NCBI GenBank assembly: GCA_029379225.1
Contig: JAQYWR010000033.1
Span: 29,479-93,478 of the forward strand
Source of the DNA: Nostoc sp. S4
Lineage (GTDB): Bacteria > Cyanobacteriota > Cyanobacteriia > Cyanobacteriales > Nostocaceae
DNA length: 64,000 nt
Direction of reading: 5' to 3'
Shown piece after piece: positions 54,586 to 61,389 of this stretch. How positions within the stretch are numbered: position 1 is the stretch's first letter; each line of letters begins with the position of its first letter. Position numbers and translations under genes: made by a program. Below the pieces are notes generated by a model, which saw only the letters and a program-made list of their open reading frames with translations, did not search any database and was not told the origin of the DNA.

Positions 54586-54981
54586 CTAGGTAAATAAACT
54601 GATATCTACATTAAAATAGTCCGCCAACGCTTCTGCTTGAGTTTTAGTAATGGTGCGACCATTAACAATTTGCAAGGCAATTTCCAATGAACCAATTACC
54701 TCAGCTAATGCTTCGGTTGTAGTATCGCGTGCGTCCATTAGATGTAGTAACATCGAATTGGGTGTACCTTGGAGAATTGGGTAATGGGTTTCTTCAAACT
54801 GCTCAATTAAAGTCACCAACAGTTGCAACAGCATTTCTTCTTCTGGTGTACGATTGGGACGATGTTCTAAGGTTAATGCGAGTGCGATCGCTTGTTCGTT
54901 TTCTGCATCTGTGGTAATGATTTTTGGCTGATACTCGGCTAGCAATTTACCATAAGATTCTGGATTAAAAGTACGGGTCAT
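54586..54981 (-). CDS. HigA-type XRE regulator/antitoxin, orphan
   Basis: 131 residues. The N-terminal part has FNPESYGKLLAEYQPKIITT, typical for HigA antitoxins. The C-terminal helix-turn-helix lies in TEALAEVIGSLEIALQIVNGRTITKTQAEALADYFNVD. HigA normally binds and neutralises the RNase toxin HigB, encoded just upstream. Here the upstream DNA holds only Uma2/repeat remnants, so the toxin gene is absent or lost. A stand-alone regulator is the alternative. Confidence 0.8.
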   Translation of the reverse strand: MTRTFNPESYGKLLAEYQPKIITTDAENEQAIALALTLEHRPNRTPEEEMLLQLLVTLIEQFEETHYPILQGTPNSMLLHLMDARDTTTEALAEVIGSLEIALQIVNGRTITKTQAEALADYFNVDISLFT

Positions 54982-54982
54982 T

Positions 54983-55080
54983 TTTCATTTATAGCTTCTG
55001 GTTCAACGCCGAGCGATGTCTGACGACAACCAGCTATGCGTCTACGCCATATTTCTCTAAAACTCAAGCGATCGCTATTT
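54983..55080 (-). pseudogene. Uma2 3' remnant with inserted repeat
   Basis: The sequence near 54993-55010 (CTTCTGGTTCAACGCCGAGCG) is the complement of ...LGVEPEA, the 3' end of a Uma2 gene. It is followed by a dispersed repeat (55008-55047), then AAAACTCAAGCGATCGC, as in the ERLD-type tail region (TCGCTTGA). The gene body is missing. Confidence 0.5.
55008..55047. repeat. Dispersed repeat (GATGTCTGACGACAA family)
   Basis: Reads GCCGAGCGATGTCTGACGAC then AACCAGCTATGCGTCTACGC. Two relatives lie at 56899-56938 and 58364-58402, all three next to Uma2 3' remnants. Confidence 0.8.
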
Positions 55081-55175
55081 AAATGTTATCTTTTTTCTAT
55101 TGGTTCACCACCTAACCAAGAATCTCCCGATTTGAATTCGGGAGAGTGTCAAAAAACCCAAATGTATTGGCTTTA

Positions 55176-55538
55176 TTAAATAACAACCTCTTGCTTAGGC
55201 TTCCGCACTGGACGCTTGCGTTCGCTGCGACGAACGCCCCCTGCCATTTTGTACTCATCGCTATTCTTGCCATACTTTGCAGCTACGCTGACTAACACAT
55301 GTTCTGTTAGTTCCATCAGCGACTTTTCAGCTAATTCTAAAGCTCCCTGAGTTAGATCCACGGTGGAGAGGCTAGAGTTATAAGCTTCCAACTTGTCTTG
55401 TGTTTTTTTGATGGCGGTGGCAAAGCTGTCAATAGTGACTCCATTACCTAAATCTAAGGTGAGACTAATCGACTTCAAAGCCGCAATCCGACGCTGTGCT
55501 TTATCAAGTACTTTAGATCCACGTTTTGGACGTGACAT
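55176..55538 (-). CDS. Unknown 120-residue basic protein
   Basis: Starts MSRPKRGSKVLDKAQRRIAA and ends with a basic tail (RRSERKRPVRKPKQEVVI). The central part (LTLDLGNGVTIDSFATAIKK...KLEAYNSSLSTVDLTQG) is mixed alpha/beta. AAGGA precedes the ATG at 55538. The basic ends suggest nucleic-acid binding. I recognise no family but the gene looks real. Confidence 0.65.
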   Translation of the reverse strand: MSRPKRGSKVLDKAQRRIAALKSISLTLDLGNGVTIDSFATAIKKTQDKLEAYNSSLSTVDLTQGALELAEKSLMELTEHVLVSVAAKYGKNSDEYKMAGGVRRSERKRPVRKPKQEVVI

Positions 55539-56121
55539 AAATAACTTTCCTTTTTTAATTATGTACTAGGATAAGAATTGACTTATATCCTTGTCTTGAC
55601 ACCATTAGGATAAACAAAATCTGGTTGATTAACACCCGCAAAATTCAGTATTGTACAAAATATTTAATACAAAATATATTGTATTGATTACGTGAATCTA
55701 TTGGCATTTATCCGAATTCAATAAACGACCGCCCGAATTCAATAAACAATCACCCAAATTTAATAAACGACCGCCCGAATTCAAGAAACGACCGCCCGAA
55801 TTCAAGAAACAATCGCCCGAATTCAAGAAACGACTGTCCAAATTTAATATCGTACTTCTCACTTGATTGCAATATCGAATTCCTATTTAATTTTTGCGAA
55901 GCTCAGTGCGTCTTTATCTCGCTTCGCTGATGAAGATTCCCCGCGATCGCTTTTTCGCTGCTTTGATTCGAGATTTGAAATTAGTTTAGCAAGTGTAGAT
56001 ACAAACAGGATTGTTTTGAGACATGGCGCTGTTTGTGTAAAACTAGGCTTCAAATCTTTAGGCTTTAATTATGTAAAAATTAATGTTGACATTACTCAGG
56101 TAATACTCCAACTAGATTAGA
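55539..56121. other. Repeat-bearing intergenic region
   Basis: About 580 bases between two leftward genes. It holds the tandem array at 55713-55838 and a region 55890-55955 with GCTTCGC arms and a GCGATCGC octamer. An 85-codon frame at 55863-56120 (plus) is judged not to be a gene. Confidence 0.55.
55713..55838. repeat. Tandem repeat, six copies of 21 bases
   Basis: Units of the type CGAATTCAATAAACGACCGCC; some units read CAAATTTAAT for CGAATTCAAT or CAATCACC for CGACCGCC. A partial seventh copy (CAAATTTAATA) follows. Variation is concentrated in a few positions. It is noncoding and upstream of the basic 120-residue protein gene. Confidence 0.9.
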
Positions 56122-56304
56122 CTACTTCTCTCTATTTAGCTTCTCTTGGATAGCATCTCTACAGAATTGTGCAGGGTCGTCCTTAGATTTCACCGCCTCT
56201 TTCATCTCGTCAGTACACCTGAAACTGATGCTAGCTGTCATTGGTTCTTCGTTTTTAGATTGTATCGGTTCTAAATTTTCAGGTTTACCCTTCGGATTAG
56301 GCAT
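56122..56304 (-). CDS. Small ribbon-helix-helix-like protein
   Basis: 60 residues. The end (TASISFRCTDEMKEAVKSKD followed by DPAQFCRDAIQEKL) has the beta-strand plus two-helix pattern of ribbon-helix-helix (CopG/Arc type) DNA-binding proteins; the start is a charged disordered tail. It is divergent from the SAP-like gene at 56428 with about 120 bases between, where it may bind. Confidence 0.55.
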   Translation of the reverse strand: MPNPKGKPENLEPIQSKNEEPMTASISFRCTDEMKEAVKSKDDPAQFCRDAIQEKLNREK

Positions 56305-56427
56305 TATTGAGAAAAGTAAATATAGCTTGAATTGTCTGTGTACAAATAATTAGAGTATTTAATCGGTAGGCAATCTGTCTGGAAAACTTGTTACCTACCG
56401 ATATCCCAATCAAAATGAGACAATTCT

Positions 56428-56805
56428 ATGTTTACACGATCGGAACTTGAAATCAAAACGATTGCCGAACTACGCTTGCTGTGCGAGCGTTATGGATTAC
56501 GACCGACTGGGAAATCAGTGCAAAAGGTAAGCTATATCACATCATTAATTGCATTTGGGGCGATCGCACTTAACCAGTTACAAGAAGGGAAAGGATTACG
56601 AAGATTATCGTTTGCTAGCCTTCAGTGCATCGGTGCAGCACTAGATGAGATGAATTCTCCAACCGCCGAACAAGCAGCATTAATCAAGGCAAGCTTAGAA
56701 GGCAAACATTTAAGCGCACCTAGTCGCTGGGAGCAGGAGAAACTGCTTAACCTGTACAAAGCTAAACTGCTGCTAGAGCAAGTTATGGACTTGTTAGCAG
56801 ACTAA
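56428..56805 (+). CDS. SAP-like domain protein, unknown
   Basis: 125 residues. Residues 10-45 (TIAELRLLCERYGLRPTGKS then VQKVSYITSLI) look like a SAP-type helix-loop-helix found in DNA/RNA-binding proteins. The rest is helical (ALDEMNSPTAEQAALIKASL). A strong terminator follows at 56837-56861. It is plausibly a DNA-associated protein controlled by the divergent ribbon-helix-helix gene. Confidence 0.65.
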   Translation: MFTRSELEIKTIAELRLLCERYGLRPTGKSVQKVSYITSLIAFGAIALNQLQEGKGLRRLSFASLQCIGAALDEMNSPTAEQAALIKASLEGKHLSAPSRWEQEKLLNLYKAKLLLEQVMDLLAD

Positions 56806-56836
56806 TTTTTTCACTAGCCTCGATAATCCTTTTGTG

Positions 56837-56861
56837 AGTCCTCTTCTTAGAGGACTTTTTT
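56837..56861 (+). terminator. Rho-independent terminator
   Basis: AGTCCTCT-TCTT-AGAGGACT is a perfect eight-base stem with a four-base loop (56837-56856) followed by a T-run, 32 bases after the SAP-like gene stop. Confidence 0.92.
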
Positions 56862-56880
56862 AGTAGCTATTGCCAAATAC

Positions 56881-57479
56881 TTAGACTTCTGGTTCAATAC
56901 CGAGCGATGTCTAACGACAAGCCGCTCCGCGTCTACGCAATTGTATAGTCAAGCGATCGGCTCTTTGGCTTTCTAATTTTGCCCTTTGACTTTCTTGTTC
57001 TGCTCTTTCATCACCAGTCAACAACAAATTACCTTGTAAATCCCACCAGCGCAACCGAGGCAATTCGACGTTTTGATCAACTCCTTGCCAAATACCTAAT
57101 TCAACTCCCAAGCGCGTAATCGGATAATGTCCGCGCTCATTTGCTATTAATAACTGATATTGTCCACCAATTAATTCATACATTTCTACACTGGCTTGCT
57201 TCACTTCATAAATGCCATAAAAGCCGGATGAATTACTGTTTATAAATCCAAAATTTACCTTAGAAAGGGGTTTTATCTCGTTCTTCACTACCATCTCCAC
57301 AGACAAATTCTAAGGCAATTAATGGGACAATAAATTCTCACGAAAATACATAAGACCTGCGCGTTTGTCCATCCAGCAAAGGCAGTACATTTCCTACATA
57401 AAACCAATCTGGTGCTTCAGCACCTTTTTCGAGAGGATCTGTCAAGCGCCAGTAAATACTTAACAGAATAAACTTTTGG
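56881..57479 (-). pseudogene. Uma2 gene, 3' part of a disrupted copy
   Basis: From about 57458 downward the minus strand encodes IYWRLTDPLEKGAEAPDWFY then VGNVLPLLDGQTRRSYVFS, a TGA, EFIVPLIALEFVCGDGSEERD, a TAA after KTPF, and, after a frameshift, FYGIYEVKQASVEMYEL...RLRWWDLQGNLLLTGDERAEQESQRAK. It ends in (S)LGIEPEV with TAA at 56881-56883, and a dispersed repeat (56899-56938) inserted before these last residues. Compared with the intact gene at 50864-51586 it has two nonsense codons, a frameshift, a repeat insertion and an internal deletion near 57465. The 5' part is 58127-58278, beyond the DUF3592 gene. Confidence 0.85.
56899..56938. repeat. Dispersed repeat (GATGTCTGACGACAA family)
   Basis: Reads ACCGAGCGATGTCTAACGAC then AAGCCGCTCCGCGTCTACGC. 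It sits within the 3' end of the disrupted Uma2 gene. Confidence 0.8.
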
Positions 57480-57481
57480 GC

Positions 57482-58003
57482 TTATCTTACGTGCAATTCA
57501 TACTTGATCTGTGCTACTTTAAAAAATCCTATTCCAGCAAGCGTAAGAAATAATCCCCATCCAATTGGCTGCTTAACTCTATCAAGACTACTAAGCTTTC
57601 CTTTAACTATTGCCTGCTGAGGATTATCAGGATTATATAATATCTCTACCTTTCTTCCCCAGCAACAAATATCATTAGCTTTTAACTTAACTATTTTTTC
57701 TTGTTTAGTTTTAAACTCAATAATAGACACGTAATGTTCGGTTTCTACATAAGCGCCCAAACCTCCCCCTGAGATATATCCTGATTTCTCAGTTGTAGTC
57801 TCAGTAACGCTACCTGCGGTTGAAAAACCTTTCTTCTCTAAGTTAGCCACTGCTTGATAGCTTAACAAAGCATAAATTAATAGTCCTATTCCTCCCAAGG
57901 TAGAGACCATTGCGTACAGTCTATCAACTCTTAGTTCCTTTTGGCCGTCTCTCTTACGCTGCTGTTTTATCTGTTCTGAAACAATTTTTTTGTAGGACTT
58001 CAT
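57482..58003 (-). CDS. DUF3592 membrane protein, inserted in a Uma2 gene
   Basis: 173 residues. Two membrane segments (MVSTLGGIGLLIYALLSY near residues 30-47; QPIGWGLFLTLAGIGFF near 145-161) enclose a domain with VSIIEFKTKQEKIVKLKANDICCWGRKVEILYNPDNPQQAIVKG, the DUF3592 pattern, function unknown. GAGGAAAG precedes the ATG at 58003. The gene lies exactly between the 5' and 3' parts of a broken Uma2 gene, so it arrived by insertion. An eight-base inverted repeat (GCTTATCT at 57480-57487, AGATAAGC at 58096-58103) flanks it. Confidence 0.82.
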   Translation of the reverse strand: MKSYKKIVSEQIKQQRKRDGQKELRVDRLYAMVSTLGGIGLLIYALLSYQAVANLEKKGFSTAGSVTETTTEKSGYISGGGLGAYVETEHYVSIIEFKTKQEKIVKLKANDICCWGRKVEILYNPDNPQQAIVKGKLSSLDRVKQPIGWGLFLTLAGIGFFKVAQIKYELHVR

Positions 58004-58126
58004 CAGACTTTCCTCAAAACTGCAAATAGGTGTTCAGCGGATACACAGATAAATATCTCTGAGCTTTAATCTTTTAATTTAAAAGACTGGTTACACAGAT
58101 AAGCTATTTTTGCTCACTTAATACAA

Positions 58127-58278
58127 TGGGGATGCTCTTGCCAATTCTTTACGCCAGTTCGTACAATGGGGGGAACCCCCGCAAGCGACTGGCTTACAAA
58201 GGTACCGTTAGACTCTGGTAGCTGCGTATGGTCAGGAAAAGGAGTCAGATCTGTAGATAGGTCGGTTACAGAGGTCAT
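58127..58278 (-). pseudogene. Uma2 gene, 5' part of the disrupted copy
   Basis: From the ATG at 58278 the frame reads MTSVTDLSTDLTPFPDHTQL, PESNGTFV, then 15 inserted residues, then KNWQEHPH, nearly identical to MTSATNLDTDLTPFPDHTQL in the intact gene. It stops being homologous at 58127, where the DUF3592-containing insert begins. The insertion within it is described at 58149-58193. Confidence 0.85.
58149..58193. repeat. 45-base in-frame inserted repeat in Uma2 5' sequence
   Basis: Relative to the intact Uma2 gene this copy has 45 extra bases between the codons for GTFV and KNWQ, flanked by TAC (58149-58151 and 58194-58196), with an internal hairpin around GGGGGGAACCCCC. A near copy, with one base less, interrupts the other Uma2 5' remnant (54388-54431). 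Confidence 0.8.
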
Positions 58279-58363
58279 AAGACTACCGAGAGCAGGATTA
58301 AGGGTTGTTTTTCAGTGTAGCTTGCCATTAGGCTAAGGCTTTCTCAACAGCTAGGCTTCTTGT

Positions 58364-58402
58364 GCCGAGCGATGTCTGACGACAAGCCACTTCGTGTCTA
58401 CA
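58364..58402. repeat. Dispersed repeat (GATGTCTGACGACAA family)
   Basis: Reads GCCGAGCGATGTCTGACGAC then AAGCCACTTCGTGTCTACAC. It lies between hom and the Uma2 5' part. Confidence 0.8.
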
Positions 58403-58416
58403 CTATTCATCTAATC

Positions 58417-59823
58417 TCAAAGTACGCGCAGTAAGCTGGGAATGCTTTCTATCGCTTCTAGATTCTCAATTTCTGCCAAAGCTTGCCGAAAGTTGCCTTC
58501 CCGCACATTATGGGTAACAACTACAATCTCTGCTAGTTCCCCTTGAAAGCCAGTTTGGACGATTGACTCTAAGCTGACGCCATAATTACCAAAGCAAGTA
58601 CCCAATTTACCGATAACTCCAGGTTGGTCGTTCGTGAGAAAACGGGCGTAAAACCGAGTTATCAGTTCTGCCATTGGTGCAATTTGGCAGTATTCATCAT
58701 GTCCACAAGCTAATAAAGGATTGAGCGAACCTATTGCGGATTGATGTAGTTTCTCAGTGGTGACTCTTTGCGTTTTTAAAGTAGCAGCTAAATTCAAGAT
58801 ATCTGAGGTTACAGCACTAGCGGTTGCACCAGCACCAGCACCAGGGCCAAAAAACATTACCTGCCCAATGGGTTCTCCTTCCACAAGAATGGCATTGTAA
58901 ACACCGTTGATGCTAGCTAAAGGATGCGCTTGGGGTACTAAAGTCGGATGAACTCTCAACGAAAGAGGAGACCCCGCCGCGTCCCCGTGTCCCAGAGTCC
59001 CCGCGTCCTTTTCTGGGGGAGTGATTCTTTTGGCGATCGCTAACAATTTGATCGTGAATCCCAATTTTTCGGCGTAGGCAATATCTGTTTTGCTGACTTG
59101 CCGAATCCCCTCAGTATACACATCTTTGAGGTTGATACGTCCACCAAAGCCTAATGATGCCAAAATAGCAATTTTATCAGCTGCGTCTAAGCCATCAACA
59201 TCGGCTGTGGGGTCAGCTTCAGCATAACCCAAGCGCTGAGCATCAGCTAAGACATCGCTGAAGTTGCTGCCTTCTGTTTGCATCCGTGTGAGGATGTAGT
59301 TAGTTGTACCGTTAACAATACCAGTTACAGCATGAATGCGGTTAACGCTTAAGGACTGCTTGAGCGGTTGAATTACCGGAATTCCACCACCCACAGCAGC
59401 TTCTAACATGACGTATACGCCGGATTGATTGGCAGTTGTGAAAATTTCAGCCCCAAAGCGAGCAATTGCCGCTTTATTTGCGCTGACTACGTGCTTGCCA
59501 TTACTTAAAGCTTTGAGGATTAGCGATCGCGCTGGTTCTAATCCACCCATAACTTCGACTATTATATCCACTGCCGGATCGTTGACAATAGCTTCCAAAT
59601 CTGTAGTCAACATATCTGTGGGCAATTCTACTGCACGGGGTTTATCTAGCGATCGTACTCCTACTCGGTAGATTTCTATCTCTTGCAACAACGGGTGACG
59701 CCCAGTTTTATCTTGCAACAACTGCACTGTACCCGTTCCTACGGTTCCTAATCCCAGTATTCCCAGTTTCACACCCACAAATTTTGTACCTAATTTCACC
59801 AACAACAATTGTAGGTAGAGCAT
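58417..59823 (-). CDS. hom: Homoserine dehydrogenase
   Basis: 468 residues from the ATG at 59823 with AGGG seven bases upstream; GTG codons at 59799 and 59772 would also give a plausible start near VKLGILGLGTVG. The NAD(P) motif is GILGLGTVGTG, then VEVMGGLEPA, HVVSANKAA, IVNGTTNYIL with the catalytic region, YAEADPTADVDGLDAADK, and a C-terminal ACT domain (FLTNDQPGVIGKLGTCFGNYGVSLES). It reduces aspartate semialdehyde to homoserine for Thr, Met and Ile synthesis. About 16 residues (AGTLGHGDAAGSP region, bases 58968-59015) are an insert of repeat DNA. Confidence 0.95.
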   Translation of the reverse strand: MLYLQLLLVKLGTKFVGVKLGILGLGTVGTGTVQLLQDKTGRHPLLQEIEIYRVGVRSLDKPRAVELPTDMLTTDLEAIVNDPAVDIIVEVMGGLEPARSLILKALSNGKHVVSANKAAIARFGAEIFTTANQSGVYVMLEAAVGGGIPVIQPLKQSLSVNRIHAVTGIVNGTTNYILTRMQTEGSNFSDVLADAQRLGYAEADPTADVDGLDAADKIAILASLGFGGRINLKDVYTEGIRQVSKTDIAYAEKLGFTIKLLAIAKRITPPEKDAGTLGHGDAAGSPLSLRVHPTLVPQAHPLASINGVYNAILVEGEPIGQVMFFGPGAGAGATASAVTSDILNLAATLKTQRVTTEKLHQSAIGSLNPLLACGHDEYCQIAPMAELITRFYARFLTNDQPGVIGKLGTCFGNYGVSLESIVQTGFQGELAEIVVVTHNVREGNFRQALAEIENLEAIESIPSLLRVL

Positions 59824-59843
59824 ATTAATGCCCTACCTACTGA
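59811..59843. promoter_or_regulatory. Inverted repeat over the hom ribosome site
   Basis: GTAGGTAGAGC and GCCCTACCTAC form an 11-base stem with one mismatch around an eight-base loop. On the minus strand the hom ribosome site (GTAGGG) is in one arm and the first codons (CTCTACCTAC) in the other. If the RNA folds so, the ribosome site is masked. Function is inferred from position only. Confidence 0.45.
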
Positions 59844-59894
59844 TTATCCTTCTTCATTTGTCATTTGTTTTTAGTCATTCGTCCTCTGTTACAA

Positions 59895-60025
59895 AGTTGA
59901 GGCAGTCCGTTGGCGGGGTTTCCCCGCTTAAAGGAACTGCCGTCCTAGCGCCGGAAGCCGTCGCTCAACGCCACTTGCTTTCCGACGCAGAGGGACAGGA
60001 ACGCAGTGGCTCGACTTTGCGCTTT
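59895..60025. repeat. Composite dispersed repeat between petH and hom
   Basis: Contains GCGGGGTTTCCCCGC (15-base hairpin), GGAACTGCCG and CTTTCCGACGCAGAGGGACA-type blocks familiar from interspersed sequences of Nostoc genomes. The GGGGTTTCCCC hairpin resembles the core of the Uma2 inserts. No gene is seen. Confidence 0.6.
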
Positions 60026-60030
60026 GTCTA

Positions 60031-60066
60031 AAACTAATGACCAATGACTAATGACTAATGACTAAC
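60031..60066. repeat. Heptameric tandem repeats (STRR)
   Basis: Runs of CTAATGA/CCAATGA units (about five) abut the petH stop codon. The same heptamer type is found at 44335-44393. Confidence 0.85.
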
Positions 60067-61389
60067 TTAGTATGTTTCTACGTGCCAGCGATGGGCTTTC
60101 TTGAGTTCCTTCTGGTAATCACTCCAAGTAATGCCTTCTTTGGCTGCTGCTGCTGTTAAGGCTGCATCAATACCTTCTTCCATACCTCGCAAACCGCAGA
60201 TGTAGGTGTGGGTTTTTTCATTTTTAATCAATTGCCACAATTCATCAGCATGTTCCGCTACGCGGTCTTGGATATACATTCTACCGCCTTGGGGATTTTT
60301 CTGTTCGCGACTAATAGCAGGAGTCAGGCGGAAGTTATTAGGATATTTTTCTTGAATTTCTTCCAGTTCTTCCTTATATAAGAGATTTGGAGTTGTAGGT
60401 ACACCAAATATTAGCCAAGAAAATCCCTTAAATTCGTATTCTGGATTAGCTGCTTTTTCAGCATCTTTAAACTGACGCCACAGGTAAGCCCGCATCGGCG
60501 CAATACCTGTTCCGGTTGCCATCATGATTATATTGGCATCCGGGTCTTCGGGTAACAACATTTCCTTACCCACTGGCCCTGTAATTTTCACATCTTCCCC
60601 AGGTTTGAGGAAACACAAGTGAGTAGAGCAAACACCGTACACCGTTTCGCCTGTTTCTGGGTGCTTGTACTCCAACTGGCGGACACACAATGATACCGTC
60701 TTATCATCTACATCATCGCCATGACGAGTTGAGGCAATGGAATACAGTCTGAGTTTTTCGGGCTTGCCGTTCTTGTCCGATCCTGGTGGAATAATGCCGA
60801 TACTTTGACCTTCTATGTACTTCAAATCACTACCAGATAGGTCAAACTTAATATGTTGAACAATACCAATTCCGCCTTCTTTGACTAATGGCTCATTAGA
60901 TATTACCTTGCCAATAAACGGAGCATTGGGACGGTAAGTATTAACAGGAACGTCACCTTTTTTGGCTTTCGCTTGAGTCATGGTGTTGCCTTTCTTGTCC
61001 TTGTTCTTGAGCTGTTCTTCAGCTTTAACTTCACTGTTAGTATTCACAGGTGTGGCTTTACCATTTCCTTCACCGTTAGCAGTTTCCCCAGATTTAGCTA
61101 ACTCACTCTCTTCGCTGCTAGCATTCCCAAGTGAGGCTTTGCCATTAACTTGCTGTAGTGCAGTTATAGGCTGGATGCTAACAATTGTGCCGCCTAGACG
61201 AGTGATACGTCGCATTTCTTGATTCATGCGGTTGTAAGGCACTCTGATGAACACACTGCCACTTTTACGAATTGGGTAGTTCGTTTGATCGGTTTCTTCG
61301 CTCTGACGCAGACCTACCACTTCATAGAGGAAGACGCGGCTACCTAATTGTGTGTTGGCAGCACCCTCAACAGCACCTTGATTGTACAT
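60067..61389 (-). CDS. petH: Ferredoxin-NADP reductase with phycobilisome-linker domain
   Basis: About 440 residues from the ATG at 61389 (MYNQGAVEGAANTQLGSRVF). The N-terminal CpcD-like linker (residues about 14-75) attaches the enzyme to phycobilisomes. A Ser/Glu/Lys-rich linker follows, then the FNR domain: YRPNAPFIGKVISNEPL, RLYSIAST (FAD), SLCVRQLEYKHP, and the NADP domain with MMATGTGIAPMRAYLWR and the C-terminal HRWHVETY. It reduces NADP with electrons from ferredoxin. An internal start probably gives the short soluble form. Confidence 0.96.
   Translation of the reverse strand: MYNQGAVEGAANTQLGSRVFLYEVVGLRQSEETDQTNYPIRKSGSVFIRVPYNRMNQEMRRITRLGGTIVSIQPITALQQVNGKASLGNASSEESELAKSGETANGEGNGKATPVNTNSEVKAEEQLKNKDKKGNTMTQAKAKKGDVPVNTYRPNAPFIGKVISNEPLVKEGGIGIVQHIKFDLSGSDLKYIEGQSIGIIPPGSDKNGKPEKLRLYSIASTRHGDDVDDKTVSLCVRQLEYKHPETGETVYGVCSTHLCFLKPGEDVKITGPVGKEMLLPEDPDANIIMMATGTGIAPMRAYLWRQFKDAEKAANPEYEFKGFSWLIFGVPTTPNLLYKEELEEIQEKYPNNFRLTPAISREQKNPQGGRMYIQDRVAEHADELWQLIKNEKTHTYICGLRGMEEGIDAALTAAAAKEGITWSDYQKELKKAHRWHVETY
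60979..60993 (-). promoter_or_regulatory. Internal start for the short FNR isoform
   Basis: AAGG in AAAGGCAACACC precedes the in-frame ATG at 60981 (MTQAKAKKGDVPVN), located between the linker and FNR domains. Translation from here gives about 304 residues of FNR without the CpcD domain. Cyanobacteria with this gene layout are known to make such a short form by internal initiation. Confidence 0.65.

Noticed and set aside
55713..55838. CRISPR array candidate
   Set aside because: The same: 21-base units without spacers.
55863..56120. An 85-codon open frame on the plus strand
   Set aside because: It is AT-rich at the ends, overlaps an inverted GCTTCGC repeat and has no recognisable motifs or ribosome site.
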